Below, piece after piece: positions 18,432 to 26,294 of a stretch of 64,000 bases of DNA (position 1 is the stretch's first letter; every line of letters starts with the position of its first letter). The notes under the pieces were generated by a model. The model was given only the letters and a program-made list of their open reading frames with translations. It searched no databases and was not told the origin of the DNA. The translations under genes were made by a program, and so were the position numbers. This DNA is from Rhodospirillales bacterium (GTDB lineage Bacteria; Pseudomonadota; Alphaproteobacteria; Rhodospirillales; Thalassospiraceae): the NCBI GenBank assembly GCA_019634165.1, contig JAHQVT010000005.1, positions 62,001 through 126,000 on the forward strand, given 5' to 3'.

Positions 18432-19343
18432 ATGACGGACGCAAAGACTGCTGCAAAACAGGCGATGAAAGCCAGCACCGACCATATGGCCGATGATGCC
18501 TTGATCGCACAGCGCAAACAAATCGCCCAAGACTGGTTCCGTCAATTGCGCGATGACATCTGTGCAAGTTTCGAAGCACTTGAAGACAGCTATCGCGGCC
18601 CGCTGGCAAATCGCCCGGCCGGGCGGTTCGAACGCACCGTTTGGGAACGTGGCCTTGATGAAGGCGGCGGCGAAATGTCGGTCATGAAGGGGCGCGTGTT
18701 TGAAAAGGTTGGGGTTAATATCTCGACCGTGCACGGCGAATTTTCCGAAAAATTCCGCAAGGAAATCCCCGGTGCCGACGAAAACCCCAATTTCTGGGCA
18801 GCGGGCATTTCACTGGTCGCGCACCCGTGTTCGCCGCATGTCCCGGCCGTTCATATGAATACCCGTCATATCGTTACCACCAAGGCATGGTTTGGCGGCG
18901 GGGCAGACCTGACCCCGGTTTTCCCCGATGATGCCGATACAGCCGCCTTCCACGGCGCTTTTAAGGCGGCCTGTGATGCCCACGGCGATGATTATTACGA
19001 CCGCTTTAAAAAGTGGTGCGATGAATATTTCTGGCTGCCGCACCGCAATGAGCCGCGCGGTATTGGCGGGATTTTCTATGATTATCTGGATGCCGATTGG
19101 GATGCGGATTTTGCCTTTACCAAGGATGTCGGCATGGCGTTTCGCGACATCTATCCCAAGCTGGTCGCACGCCATTATAATAAGGCATGGTCGGATGAAG
19201 AACGTCAGGCACAGTTGGTCAAACGCGGCCGCTATGTGGAATTTAACCTGCTGCATGACCGTGGTACGCGCTTTGGCCTGATGACCGGCGGCAATACCGA
19301 AGCCATCCTGATGTCGATGCCCCCCGAAGCAAAATGGCCGTAA
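18432..19343 (+). CDS. hemF: Oxygen-dependent coproporphyrinogen III oxidase
   Basis: Decarboxylates coproporphyrinogen III to protoporphyrinogen IX using O2. The ATG at 18432 has a GGAAAG ribosome binding site and gives 303 residues; an ATG at 18408 overlapping the trmL stop would add eight residues. Signatures include [25 protein letters not shown] residues (about 110-125), [10 protein letters not shown], and the C-terminal [19 protein letters not shown] region. Its haem product serves the bc1 operon next door. Confidence 0.95.
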   Translation: MTDAKTAAKQAMKASTDHMADDALIAQRKQIAQDWFRQLRDDICASFEALEDSYRGPLANRPAGRFERTVWERGLDEGGGEMSVMKGRVFEKVGVNISTVHGEFSEKFRKEIPGADENPNFWAAGISLVAHPCSPHVPAVHMNTRHIVTTKAWFGGGADLTPVFPDDADTAAFHGAFKAACDAHGDDYYDRFKKWCDEYFWLPHRNEPRGIGGIFYDYLDADWDADFAFTKDVGMAFRDIYPKLVARHYNKAWSDEERQAQLVKRGRYVEFNLLHDRGTRFGLMTGGNTEAILMSMPPEAKWP

Positions 19344-19371
19344 GCCAGCCATAAATGGCTTCGACCCAAGC

Positions 19372-19463
19372 GTCATCCCGGCAATTACGCCACCATCATC
19401 CCCGCAACCACGCCACCGTCATCCCGGTAATCATGCCACCGTCATCCCCGCGCAGGCGGGGAT
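19372..19463. repeat. 23-bp tandem repeat merging into a GTCATCCCCGCGCAGGCGGGGAT-type hairpin
   Basis: The unit beginning GTCATCCC(C/G)G and ending GCCACC recurs with an exact 23-bp period at 19372, 19395, 19418 and 19441. The copies differ at a few positions (NNN after CCSG). The last copy runs into CCCCGCGCAGGCGGGG, a 6-bp-stem hairpin. It lies in the 309-bp gap after hemF, where no gene is evident. Confidence 0.8.
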
Positions 19464-19476
19464 ATCACCCGGCATG

Positions 19477-19506
19477 TGTGTTTGAAAGGGGCCTGTGTTT
19501 GAAAGG
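19477..19506. repeat. Short direct repeat TGTGTTTGAAAGG (two copies)
   Basis: The 13-mer occurs at 19477-19489 and 19494-19506, 17 bp apart, immediately after the 23-bp tandem array in the same gene-free gap. Confidence 0.6.
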
Positions 19507-19652
19507 AGACAGTCCTCTTTTTGAACATTCGCCTCGATAAGCAGGCAGACAAGCCCCAAGTAAGCAGCAATCGAGCGCCAGTTAAGGCGTGGGTGAGCCG
19601 CACATAAATCGCAACCAAGCCAAAGCGGTTTGGCAGGATTGGTGAATTGGCC

Positions 19653-20570
19653 TTAGTTCGTTGGAACGCTCAAGCCGGCTTCGTCATATGGCTGGGGGGT
19701 ATAATTAAGAGTCCGCCACCCTTCGACCCTTTGATTGACCATTCCGCTGTTAACGAGGCAGCGGCGAATGAAGCCTTCGTTGCGCAAGGCGGCGATACCG
19801 CGGTTTATGCCGCCAATGATCACATCGGCGTTGGGTAGCATGCGCGACACCATGTAATGCTGGCTTTCAGGCAGGGACACTTTGACCCCGGTGAAGGGCA
19901 CCAGTCGGATGCCGTCAATCTCGCGGCCCATATCGGGTGCGGACGAAAACTCAAGAAGGGTGAAGTCAGCGCGGTGCAGATCAATCAGTGCAAACATCTG
20001 TTTAACCGTTGCCGCGTTCGACAGACTTTTGGGGGCCAGTTCTTCCATAACTTGCCAATCCAGGCGCCAGTTTCGGATGCTGACCGCACGCAGGCTTTTT
20101 GCGTCATGGATGATTGTGTTTGCACTAAATTGGTCGGTGCCCGGGCGCCCATATAAGCCTTTTTCAAGTTCACCGGCCAGAATGAACGGGGCGGTTTTCA
20201 CGACCGCTTCGTTGTTGTCGATGTTAAAGGCCCAATCTGTTTTGATGTCAGCCAAGCCATTGGCGACCATTTTCCGGCTGCGTTCGGAATTTGGCGATAA
20301 TATCGGTTTAATGGTGGCGTTGATCCCGCCTTTTTCAAGAGCTTGATGCAGGATCGTATAGTTCATCAGGGAAACATTACTGCCGCCCTGATCCGCACAT
20401 TTCCGGCACGAATCATCCCCACCAAGGGCGCATGATTGCACATCAGCGAAATCAGCATCGCGTACCGGGAAGCTGATGATTTGATTTTCGCTCGCTTGGA
20501 CATTTTTCGGCCCAAACGCAAAAGATATTATTGAAGTGGCAATTATAAGAAGTGCCGAATTTTGCCGCAT
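19653..20570 (-). CDS. Periplasmic binding-protein-like protein of unknown function
   Basis: A 305-residue exported protein with an N-terminal signal peptide (LLIIATSIISFAFGPKNVQAS). The mature part looks like a type 2 periplasmic-binding fold (NYTILHQALEKGGINATIKPI; a MVANGLADIKTDWAF lobe; RNWRLDWQVMEELAP). A cysteine cluster, CALGGDDSCRKC (about residues 47-58), is unusual for this fold and may bind metal or form disulfides. No transport partners are adjacent. I do not recognise a named family. Confidence 0.6.
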   Translation of the reverse strand: MRQNSALLIIATSIISFAFGPKNVQASENQIISFPVRDADFADVQSCALGGDDSCRKCADQGGSNVSLMNYTILHQALEKGGINATIKPILSPNSERSRKMVANGLADIKTDWAFNIDNNEAVVKTAPFILAGELEKGLYGRPGTDQFSANTIIHDAKSLRAVSIRNWRLDWQVMEELAPKSLSNAATVKQMFALIDLHRADFTLLEFSSAPDMGREIDGIRLVPFTGVKVSLPESQHYMVSRMLPNADVIIGGINRGIAALRNEGFIRRCLVNSGMVNQRVEGWRTLNYTPQPYDEAGLSVPTN

Positions 20571-20804
20571 CGCCCGTTTCCAACCGCATCATTTTATCAA
20601 AGAGCATATCTATATGTATGGTTTAGTTAGACGGAATACTATCCCAACAGGACGGGGGTTTTGAAAGTCAATTTTCAAAAAAAACTGGTGTATGGCTGTT
20701 GGTTGGCGGCGAATTGGGTCAATTTCAAATTGTATGATGAATAAGTTTCCCGCCGTGGACAGGGCCGGAAATGCCCTTTGGGACCAAGAATTCTTGATCT
20801 TGTC

Positions 20805-21467
20805 CTAATCGTGAGTCTGGCCGCTATAGCGGGTTTCGACCATGGAGGATCGCGCGCCAAATTCCTCATACCATTTGGTCAGGGTTGGTCGTCCTGCCTT
20901 GAAATCAATCAATTCCCGAAAGGCAATCCATTCCAGTCCGGTCGCCAAGGCGATATGCCCAACCGTGATTGGCATTGTTGGGCCAATAGTGGGATCAAGA
21001 TTGTTTTCAAGATAGTCAAACGTTTCGATCAGCTTGGATTTTTGCCCGTCGGCCAAGGCTGGGTAACGTAGATTTTCCGGGCGGCGGTTGGTTTCCCAGC
21101 GATACAGAACACCCGCATCACACATGCCTTGCGCAAGGGCATGAAGACGCAGCGCATGCAGGCGTCTGGGCCTTTTATGCGGGATAAGTTTGCGCCCCTT
21201 ATGCAAACGGTCAAGGTAATCGCAGATCACCAGTGAATCATACAATGTCATGCCATCGGGCAGAACCAGAACCGGGACTTTGCCTAGTGGATTGGCGTTA
21301 AATATCACCTCATTGCGGTTGGTCGGGCTGGTTTCATGATGGATGACAGCAATACGGTCACGAAGACCGGCCTCGATGGCAAAAACCAGCACCTTGCGGG
21401 CAAAAGGCGAATGGGTTTGATAAAGCAATGTATGGTCGGGTTTTAAATCATCAGACTTTTGGGGCAT
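20805..21467 (-). CDS. Glutathione S-transferase family protein
   Basis: A 220-residue GST. The N-terminal thioredoxin-like domain (about 13-90) has LYQTHSPFARKVLVFAIEAGL with a candidate active-site Ser, then the conserved cis-Pro region NPLGKVPVLVLPDGMTLYDSLVICDYLD. The C-terminal helical domain follows (about 95-210). It is a stand-alone gene upstream of an ilvE terminator. Substrate unknown. Confidence 0.85.
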   Translation of the reverse strand: MPQKSDDLKPDHTLLYQTHSPFARKVLVFAIEAGLRDRIAVIHHETSPTNRNEVIFNANPLGKVPVLVLPDGMTLYDSLVICDYLDRLHKGRKLIPHKRPRRLHALRLHALAQGMCDAGVLYRWETNRRPENLRYPALADGQKSKLIETFDYLENNLDPTIGPTMPITVGHIALATGLEWIAFRELIDFKAGRPTLTKWYEEFGARSSMVETRYSGQTHD

Positions 21468-21534
21468 GGCGGTGGCCTAAAATGCTTAAATGTCGCTTGC
21501 GGCCGACTAAGCCGTCTTGGTTTGGTGCAGGCAA

Positions 21535-21563
21535 TAAAAAACCCGATCCAATTGGACCGGGTT
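21535..21563 (-). terminator. Rho-independent terminator after ilvE
   Basis: On the minus strand AACCCGGTCC pairs with GGATCGGGTT around an AATT loop and is followed by TTTTATT. Confidence 0.85.
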
Positions 21564-21608
21564 GATTATTTAATGAAATTGAATAATCGGGCGGATTATT
21601 CAAAATAA

Positions 21609-22505
21609 TTATTCAGCGGCAACCGCTTTTTTTTCACCACGGACCAGCGCCATATAGTCTTCCATCAAGGTCTTGCAGATGGTCGCCGGGGTGAATTTAT
21701 ACGGGCCAATTTCGGCAACCGGGGTGACTTCTGCTGCCGTCCCGGTCAGGAAACATTCATCAAAATCAGCCATTTCTTCCGGCATGATTGCCCGTTCGAT
21801 AACCTCATATCCGCGCGCCTTGGCAAGGCCAATGACCGTGCGGCGCGTGATGCCATCAAGGAAGCAATCAGGGATCGGCGTATGGATCTGATTATCTTTG
21901 ATAAAGAAGACGTTAGCACCGGTTGCTTCGGCTACTTGACCACGGTAATCAAGCATCAGGGCATCGGCATAACCTTTGCGCTCGGCCTCGTGTTTGGACA
22001 GCGTGCAGATCATGTAAAGACCAGCCGCCTTGGCATTGGTCGGTGCGGTATTCGGTGCCGGACGGGCCCATTTCGACAGGTCCAGACGAATGCCTTTCAG
22101 GCGTTCTTCCGGTGCGAAATAGCTTGGCCATTCCCAGCAGGCAATCGCGACATTGATGCGCGTGGTCTGGGCGGAAACACCCATCATTTCACTGCCGCGC
22201 CATGCAATACGACGGATGTAACCTTCGGTAATGTTATTGGCAGCAAGGGTTTCGATCACCGCGTCATCAAGCTCTGTGGCGCTATACGGGATTTTCATAT
22301 CCAGGATTTCGCCAGACTTGATCAGGCGTTCGCCATGTTCAGCCAGCTTGAAAACCTTGCCATTATAAGAACGCTCACCTTCAAAAACCGCACTACCATA
22401 ATGGACAGCATGGCTCAGCACGTGCAAAGTGCTTTCACGCCAAGGTTTTAGTTCGCCATTATACCAGATAAAACCATCACGATTATCAAAGGTCAGAGCC
22501 GTCAT
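21609..22505 (-). CDS. ilvE: Branched-chain amino acid aminotransferase
   Basis: PLP-dependent class IV transaminase for leucine, isoleucine and valine. The 298-residue protein has WYNGELKPWRESTLHVLSHAVHYGSAVFEG at the N-terminus, the probable PLP lysine in TNAKAAGLY (about 160), and the GITRRTVIGLAKARGYEVIER and DECFLTGTAAEVTPVAEIG signatures. It is divergent from a MarR regulator, with a palindrome between them. Confidence 0.95.
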   Translation of the reverse strand: MTALTFDNRDGFIWYNGELKPWRESTLHVLSHAVHYGSAVFEGERSYNGKVFKLAEHGERLIKSGEILDMKIPYSATELDDAVIETLAANNITEGYIRRIAWRGSEMMGVSAQTTRINVAIACWEWPSYFAPEERLKGIRLDLSKWARPAPNTAPTNAKAAGLYMICTLSKHEAERKGYADALMLDYRGQVAEATGANVFFIKDNQIHTPIPDCFLDGITRRTVIGLAKARGYEVIERAIMPEEMADFDECFLTGTAAEVTPVAEIGPYKFTPATICKTLMEDYMALVRGEKKAVAAE

Positions 22506-22587
22506 TTGCCAGATTCCATTCCAAAATCATTCCCGGACGTAACTTTATGTCCTTATTTGTCTGGTCGAAGTAACATTCATAGATTAA

Positions 22588-22608
22588 TATGTCAACAAAA
22601 CTGACATA
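22588..22608. promoter_or_regulatory. Candidate MarR operator in the ilvE/marR divergent region
   Basis: TATGTCA-N7-TGACATA is a perfect 7-bp inverted repeat ending 10 bp before the MarR gene start. Its position would block transcription or initiation of the regulator itself and could also affect ilvE. Confidence 0.65.
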
Positions 22609-22618
22609 ACGGACAAGC

Positions 22619-23134
22619 ATGGCAGATATCTCAACACGCAAGGTCAACCCGCTTTTCCTGCGGGAAGAAGAGCTTAGGCAAGGCATTGAATTGCTGTTTT
22701 ATGCCTATCGCGATTTCACCGCGGTCGCAGACCAGATGCTTGAGCAATATAATTTTGGGCGCGCCCATCATCGGGTCATTTATTTCGTAAGCCGTAACCC
22801 CGGCATAACGGTCAGTGAACTGCTCTCGATTCTTAAGATCACCAAGCAATCCCTGTCACGGGTGCTGAGCCAGTTGGTGCGCGAAGGTTTCATCGACCAG
22901 AAAACCGGTCTGCAGGACCGTCGGCAGCGTTTGTTGACCCTAACGCAAAAGGGTGAGGCGCTTGAACGTGAATTGACCGAAAAGCAGCGGGCACTGATTG
23001 CCGCAGCTTACCGCGAAGCCGGGGCTGAATCGGTTGAAGGTTTCCGCAAAGTGATGCTGGGCATGCTTGACGAAGAAGACCGCAAACGGTTTGAAGACGA
23101 CGGTCCCACCGGATTGCGCAGCCGGGCGAGTTAA
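22619..23134 (+). CDS. MarR family transcriptional regulator
   Basis: A 171-residue winged-helix repressor. The DNA-binding core (about 50-115) contains RAHHRVIYFVSRNPGITVSELLSIL, the recognition helix KITKQSLSRVLSQLVREGFI and the wing DQKTGLQDRRQRLLTLTQKG. Flanking helices form the dimer interface. It is divergent from ilvE and upstream of a two-component pair. The effector is unknown. Confidence 0.92.
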   Translation: MADISTRKVNPLFLREEELRQGIELLFYAYRDFTAVADQMLEQYNFGRAHHRVIYFVSRNPGITVSELLSILKITKQSLSRVLSQLVREGFIDQKTGLQDRRQRLLTLTQKGEALERELTEKQRALIAAAYREAGAESVEGFRKVMLGMLDEEDRKRFEDDGPTGLRSRAS

Positions 23135-23331
23135 CCTGATTGCGCAGCGAAAAGCTTTGTCGTCAGCCCGTCCATGTCATTGACCCAATTGCATTCGTTA
23201 TTTTCAAAATTGATAGGCGACTGATCCATACGGCCATGAAATTGCCATGGATATGCTTACGCTTTTGAAACATTTTGGCCCCAGATTATATGGGATAAGG
23301 CCAAAGTGATTTCGGTGTTTGGGGGAGTTCA

Positions 23332-24060
23332 ATGACTGCTGCGGATCAGCCACATGTTCTTGTGGTCGACGATGATGACCGTCTGCGAGATTTGCTGACC
23401 CGTTATCTTGGCGAGAACGGGTTTAGTGTTTCTGCCGCGCGTGATGCCGCCCAAGCCCGTGCAAGCCTTGTCGGGCTTGAATTTGATCTGATCGTTCTTG
23501 ATGTTTTGATGCCCGGTGAAAAGGGTGTCGATCTTGCGCGAAGCCTGCGCGAATCCGGGGCCAAAGTTCCCATTCTTTTGCTGACAGCACTTTCTGAAAC
23601 CGAAGACCGTATTGCCGGGCTTGAAGCCGGGGTGGATGATTATCTGGCCAAGCCGTTTGAACCGCGTGAACTTGTCTTGCGGATTGAAGCCATCCTGCGT
23701 CGCTATGCCCAACCGGCAAGTGCGGTGGTGGAACAGAGCGTTGCTGCGGGAATGGATATTGTGCGGTTTGGGCAGTTTAAGTTTGATATTGGCAAAATGG
23801 TTTTGCAGCGCGGGGATGATCATATTTATCTGACCTCCGCCGAACAGGCGTTGTTGAGCGCACTGGTCAAGCAGCGCGGAAAAGCCACATCGCGCGAACA
23901 GCTTCACACAATGATGAGCGGAAATTCCGTTGATCCGGGGGCGTCGCGCAGCATTGATGTGCAGGTAACCCGTCTGCGCCGTAAGTTTGAAGAAGACCCC
24001 AAACAGCCAAGATACTTGCAGACAGTACGTGGTCGGGGCTATGTCCTGTATACGGATTAA
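23332..24060 (+). CDS. OmpR/PhoB-type response regulator
   Basis: A 242-residue regulator. The receiver domain (about 8-122) has the acidic pocket DDDD (13-16), phosphoacceptor Asp57 in LIVLDVLMPG, and Lys in KPFEPREL. The C-terminal winged-helix domain (about 145-240) ends with SIDVQVTRLRRKFEEDPKQPRYLQTVRGRGYVL. The kinase gene follows 52 bp downstream. Its target genes are not evident; an osmotic or envelope role would be typical for an OmpR/EnvZ pair. Confidence 0.93.
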   Translation: MTAADQPHVLVVDDDDRLRDLLTRYLGENGFSVSAARDAAQARASLVGLEFDLIVLDVLMPGEKGVDLARSLRESGAKVPILLLTALSETEDRIAGLEAGVDDYLAKPFEPRELVLRIEAILRRYAQPASAVVEQSVAAGMDIVRFGQFKFDIGKMVLQRGDDHIYLTSAEQALLSALVKQRGKATSREQLHTMMSGNSVDPGASRSIDVQVTRLRRKFEEDPKQPRYLQTVRGRGYVLYTD

Positions 24061-24112
24061 ACCGGAATGATGATTATGATCAGGTGTGACGAAATGAACA
24101 GGGAAGTGCACC

Positions 24113-25447
24113 GTGGGTAACGAACAAAACGGGCGTATCAAATCATTTATGCCGACGGGGCTTTTGGGCCGGTCGCTTTTGATCCTGATGACGCCGATGC
24201 TGCTTTTGCAGATTGTCACTGTCCTGATCTTCTTTGAACGCCACTGGGATACAGTCGCCCGCCAGCTCAGCCGTGGTCTTGCCGGTGATGTGGCATATGT
24301 TATTGATTATATTGGCCAGTTCCCCGACGAAGAACACCTTCAATGGATCCAGCATTCCGCACGGGCGCGGTTGCAGCTTGATCTTGTGTTCGAGCCCGAT
24401 GAGATTTTGCAAGAACAGACCGCCTCACCGCCATTCGGCCTGGTGTCCGAAGAATTGTTTGTTGCCCTTGATGAACGCTTGGCGCGCCCGTTTTATTTCA
24501 ATCTTGATCTGGATGATAACCGGCTTGAAATCCGCGTTCAGCTGAAAGAAGGCGTTCTGTCGATCGTGGCCCCGCGCAAACGGCTTTATAATTCGACCAC
24601 CTATATCTTCTTTATGTGGATCGCCGGTTCCGCGCTGATCCTCTATGGGGTTGCGGTGATCTTCATGCGCAATCAGGTGCGCCCGATCCGCCGTTTGGCA
24701 AAGGCTGCTGATCAGTTCGGACGCGGTGTCGATGTTGAGGATTTTAAACCCGAAGGGGCGGCAGAAGTCCGCATGGCGGCATCGTCCTTTATGGCGATGC
24801 GTGATCGTATTGGCCGGCACTTATCCCAACGAACAGCCCTTTTAGCCGGGGTGTCACATGATTTGCGCACACCACTGACGCGCATGAAGCTTGAACTTGC
24901 CATGCAGCAATCATCCCCGGGGGTTGATGCGCTTAAGCAAGATGTCGTCGATATGGAACGCATGGTCGATGCCTATTTGGCGTTCGCGCGCGGCGAAGAA
25001 GGTGAAAAGGCCGTTCTGACCGATGTTGGTAAGCTTCTAACCGATCAGGTCGGTGAAGCCCTTCGCGACGGGCAGCAGATTAATCTTCATATCGAAGACA
25101 GTCTGGAGATGGAACTTCGCGCACAGTCCATGCGCCGCTGCATTTCAAACATCATGTCCAATGCCGGGCGTTACGCCAATAACCTTACGGTGCGTGCCGG
25201 ACGTCGCGGGCAGGATTACGAGATTGTCTTTGACGATGATGGTCCGGGCATCCCGGAAGATAAGCGCGAAGAAGTGTTTAAACCGTTTTACCGACTTGAA
25301 GAATCGCGCAATCAGGCGACGGGTGGCGTCGGTCTTGGGATGACGATTGCACGCGATTCCGCCCGTGGTCATGGCGGCGAAGTTTACCTTGAAGATGCGC
25401 CGGGCGGCGGTCTTCGGGTTCGGTTGGTGCTACCAATCGGCCATTGA
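24113..25447 (+). CDS. EnvZ-like sensor histidine kinase
   Basis: A 444-residue inner-membrane kinase starting at GTG. It has two membrane helices (about 20-41 and 165-186) flanking a periplasmic sensor of about 120 residues. A HAMP linker (RNQVRPIRRLAKAADQFGRG) follows, then the H-box GVSHDLRTPLTRMKLEL with His249. The ATP-binding domain shows NIMSNAGRYA (N box), DDGPGIPEDKREEVFKPF (G1/F) and GVGLGMTIAR (G2). It partners the regulator just upstream. Confidence 0.93.
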   Translation: MGNEQNGRIKSFMPTGLLGRSLLILMTPMLLLQIVTVLIFFERHWDTVARQLSRGLAGDVAYVIDYIGQFPDEEHLQWIQHSARARLQLDLVFEPDEILQEQTASPPFGLVSEELFVALDERLARPFYFNLDLDDNRLEIRVQLKEGVLSIVAPRKRLYNSTTYIFFMWIAGSALILYGVAVIFMRNQVRPIRRLAKAADQFGRGVDVEDFKPEGAAEVRMAASSFMAMRDRIGRHLSQRTALLAGVSHDLRTPLTRMKLELAMQQSSPGVDALKQDVVDMERMVDAYLAFARGEEGEKAVLTDVGKLLTDQVGEALRDGQQINLHIEDSLEMELRAQSMRRCISNIMSNAGRYANNLTVRAGRRGQDYEIVFDDDGPGIPEDKREEVFKPFYRLEESRNQATGGVGLGMTIARDSARGHGGEVYLEDAPGGGLRVRLVLPIGH

Positions 25448-25522
25448 GCAATCCTGAGATACCCTTCATGCTGACAGCTGTTTCTCTAGGGACAAAACTC
25501 CGACCGGGGCTGAGCACAAGGC

Positions 25523-26065
25523 ATGGTGACATATTCGTCTGACTTCTCCAGTGATATCGACAGGATCGTTGATCTGTTCGCGGATACATTTTCAGATTCA
25601 GAAGGTGCAGACGAGGGGCAGCTTATCGGCGGCCTTGCGCGTGACCTGATGGTGAAGACACCGAACGATGATCTTATGGTCTTTTCCGCCTTTGAAGACA
25701 AAGTACTGCTTGGCACCATCATGTTTTCGCGCCTGATTTTTCTTGAGGATCTAAGAGAGATGTTCATTCTTTCGCCGGTCGCTGTTGCACGTCACCATCA
25801 GGGTAAAGGCGTCGGGACGGGGCTTCTGAACTATGGCCTTCAAGAACTTCGTGCACTTGGTATCGACATTGTGCTGACTTATGGTGATCCGAATTACTAC
25901 GCGAGGGTCGGTTTCACGCAGGTTGATCCCCAAAGCGTGCAACCACCTTTGCCTCTTTCGCAGCCCGAAGGATGGTTGGGGCAATCCTTGACCCATTATC
26001 TAATCGGGAAGGTTGCGGGACCTTCCCGATGTGTGGAGGCTCTTGACAATCCGGACTATTGGTAA
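25523..26065 (+). CDS. GNAT family N-acetyltransferase
   Basis: A 180-residue acetyltransferase. The acetyl-CoA site is seen in LSPVAVARHHQGKGVGTGLLNYGLQ (Q/RxxGxG/A pattern, about 88-110), and YGDPNYYARVGF is the typical C-terminal motif of the YhbS-like subgroup. Substrate unknown. It stands just before the accessory island, and its 3' flank contains a copy of the repeat found at the island's other end. Confidence 0.85.
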   Translation: MVTYSSDFSSDIDRIVDLFADTFSDSEGADEGQLIGGLARDLMVKTPNDDLMVFSAFEDKVLLGTIMFSRLIFLEDLREMFILSPVAVARHHQGKGVGTGLLNYGLQELRALGIDIVLTYGDPNYYARVGFTQVDPQSVQPPLPLSQPEGWLGQSLTHYLIGKVAGPSRCVEALDNPDYW

Positions 26066-26093
26066 GCGCGTTTTGGTTAGGACCCATTCCAAT

Positions 26094-26117
26094 CAGGTTA
26101 AACGCAAAACGCTTTAA
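26094..26117. repeat. Inverted copy of the 28071-28093 repeat
   Basis: The complement of this stretch begins TTAAAGCGTTTTGCGTTTAA and continues CCTG, matching 28071-28093 at 22 of 23 aligned positions. The two copies face each other across the autotransporter gene. Confidence 0.75.
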
Positions 26118-26265
26118 TAGGTCCAAACTCATTCAAATGACTGATCCGGTCGTCGGACAAAATGTGTGACGTCTCCGAGACGGGGGATCGATGCGACTTT
26201 CGTGCGTAAGTTGTTTTTATTCTTTTAATTTTTAGCAGGATTTATTATGTAAGAATCTAATGTTA

Positions 26266-26275
26266 GGGGGGGGGG
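26266..26275 (+). repeat. Homopolymeric G10 tract upstream of the autotransporter start
   Basis: Ten consecutive G residues, with a second run of five G at 26280-26284, lie between an ATG at 26260 and the apparent TTG/GTG start at 26292/26295. In the present length the ATG frame ends at a TAA (26323-26325). With one extra G, or two fewer, that ATG would read straight into the autotransporter. This is the arrangement of a slipped-strand phase-variation tract. Confidence 0.7.
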
Positions 26276-26294
26276 TGTTGGGGGAAATACTTTG

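Noticed and set aside
19372..19463. Possible CRISPR array
   Set aside because: The repeats are contiguous with no unique spacers and no cas genes are nearby; it is a tandem repeat.
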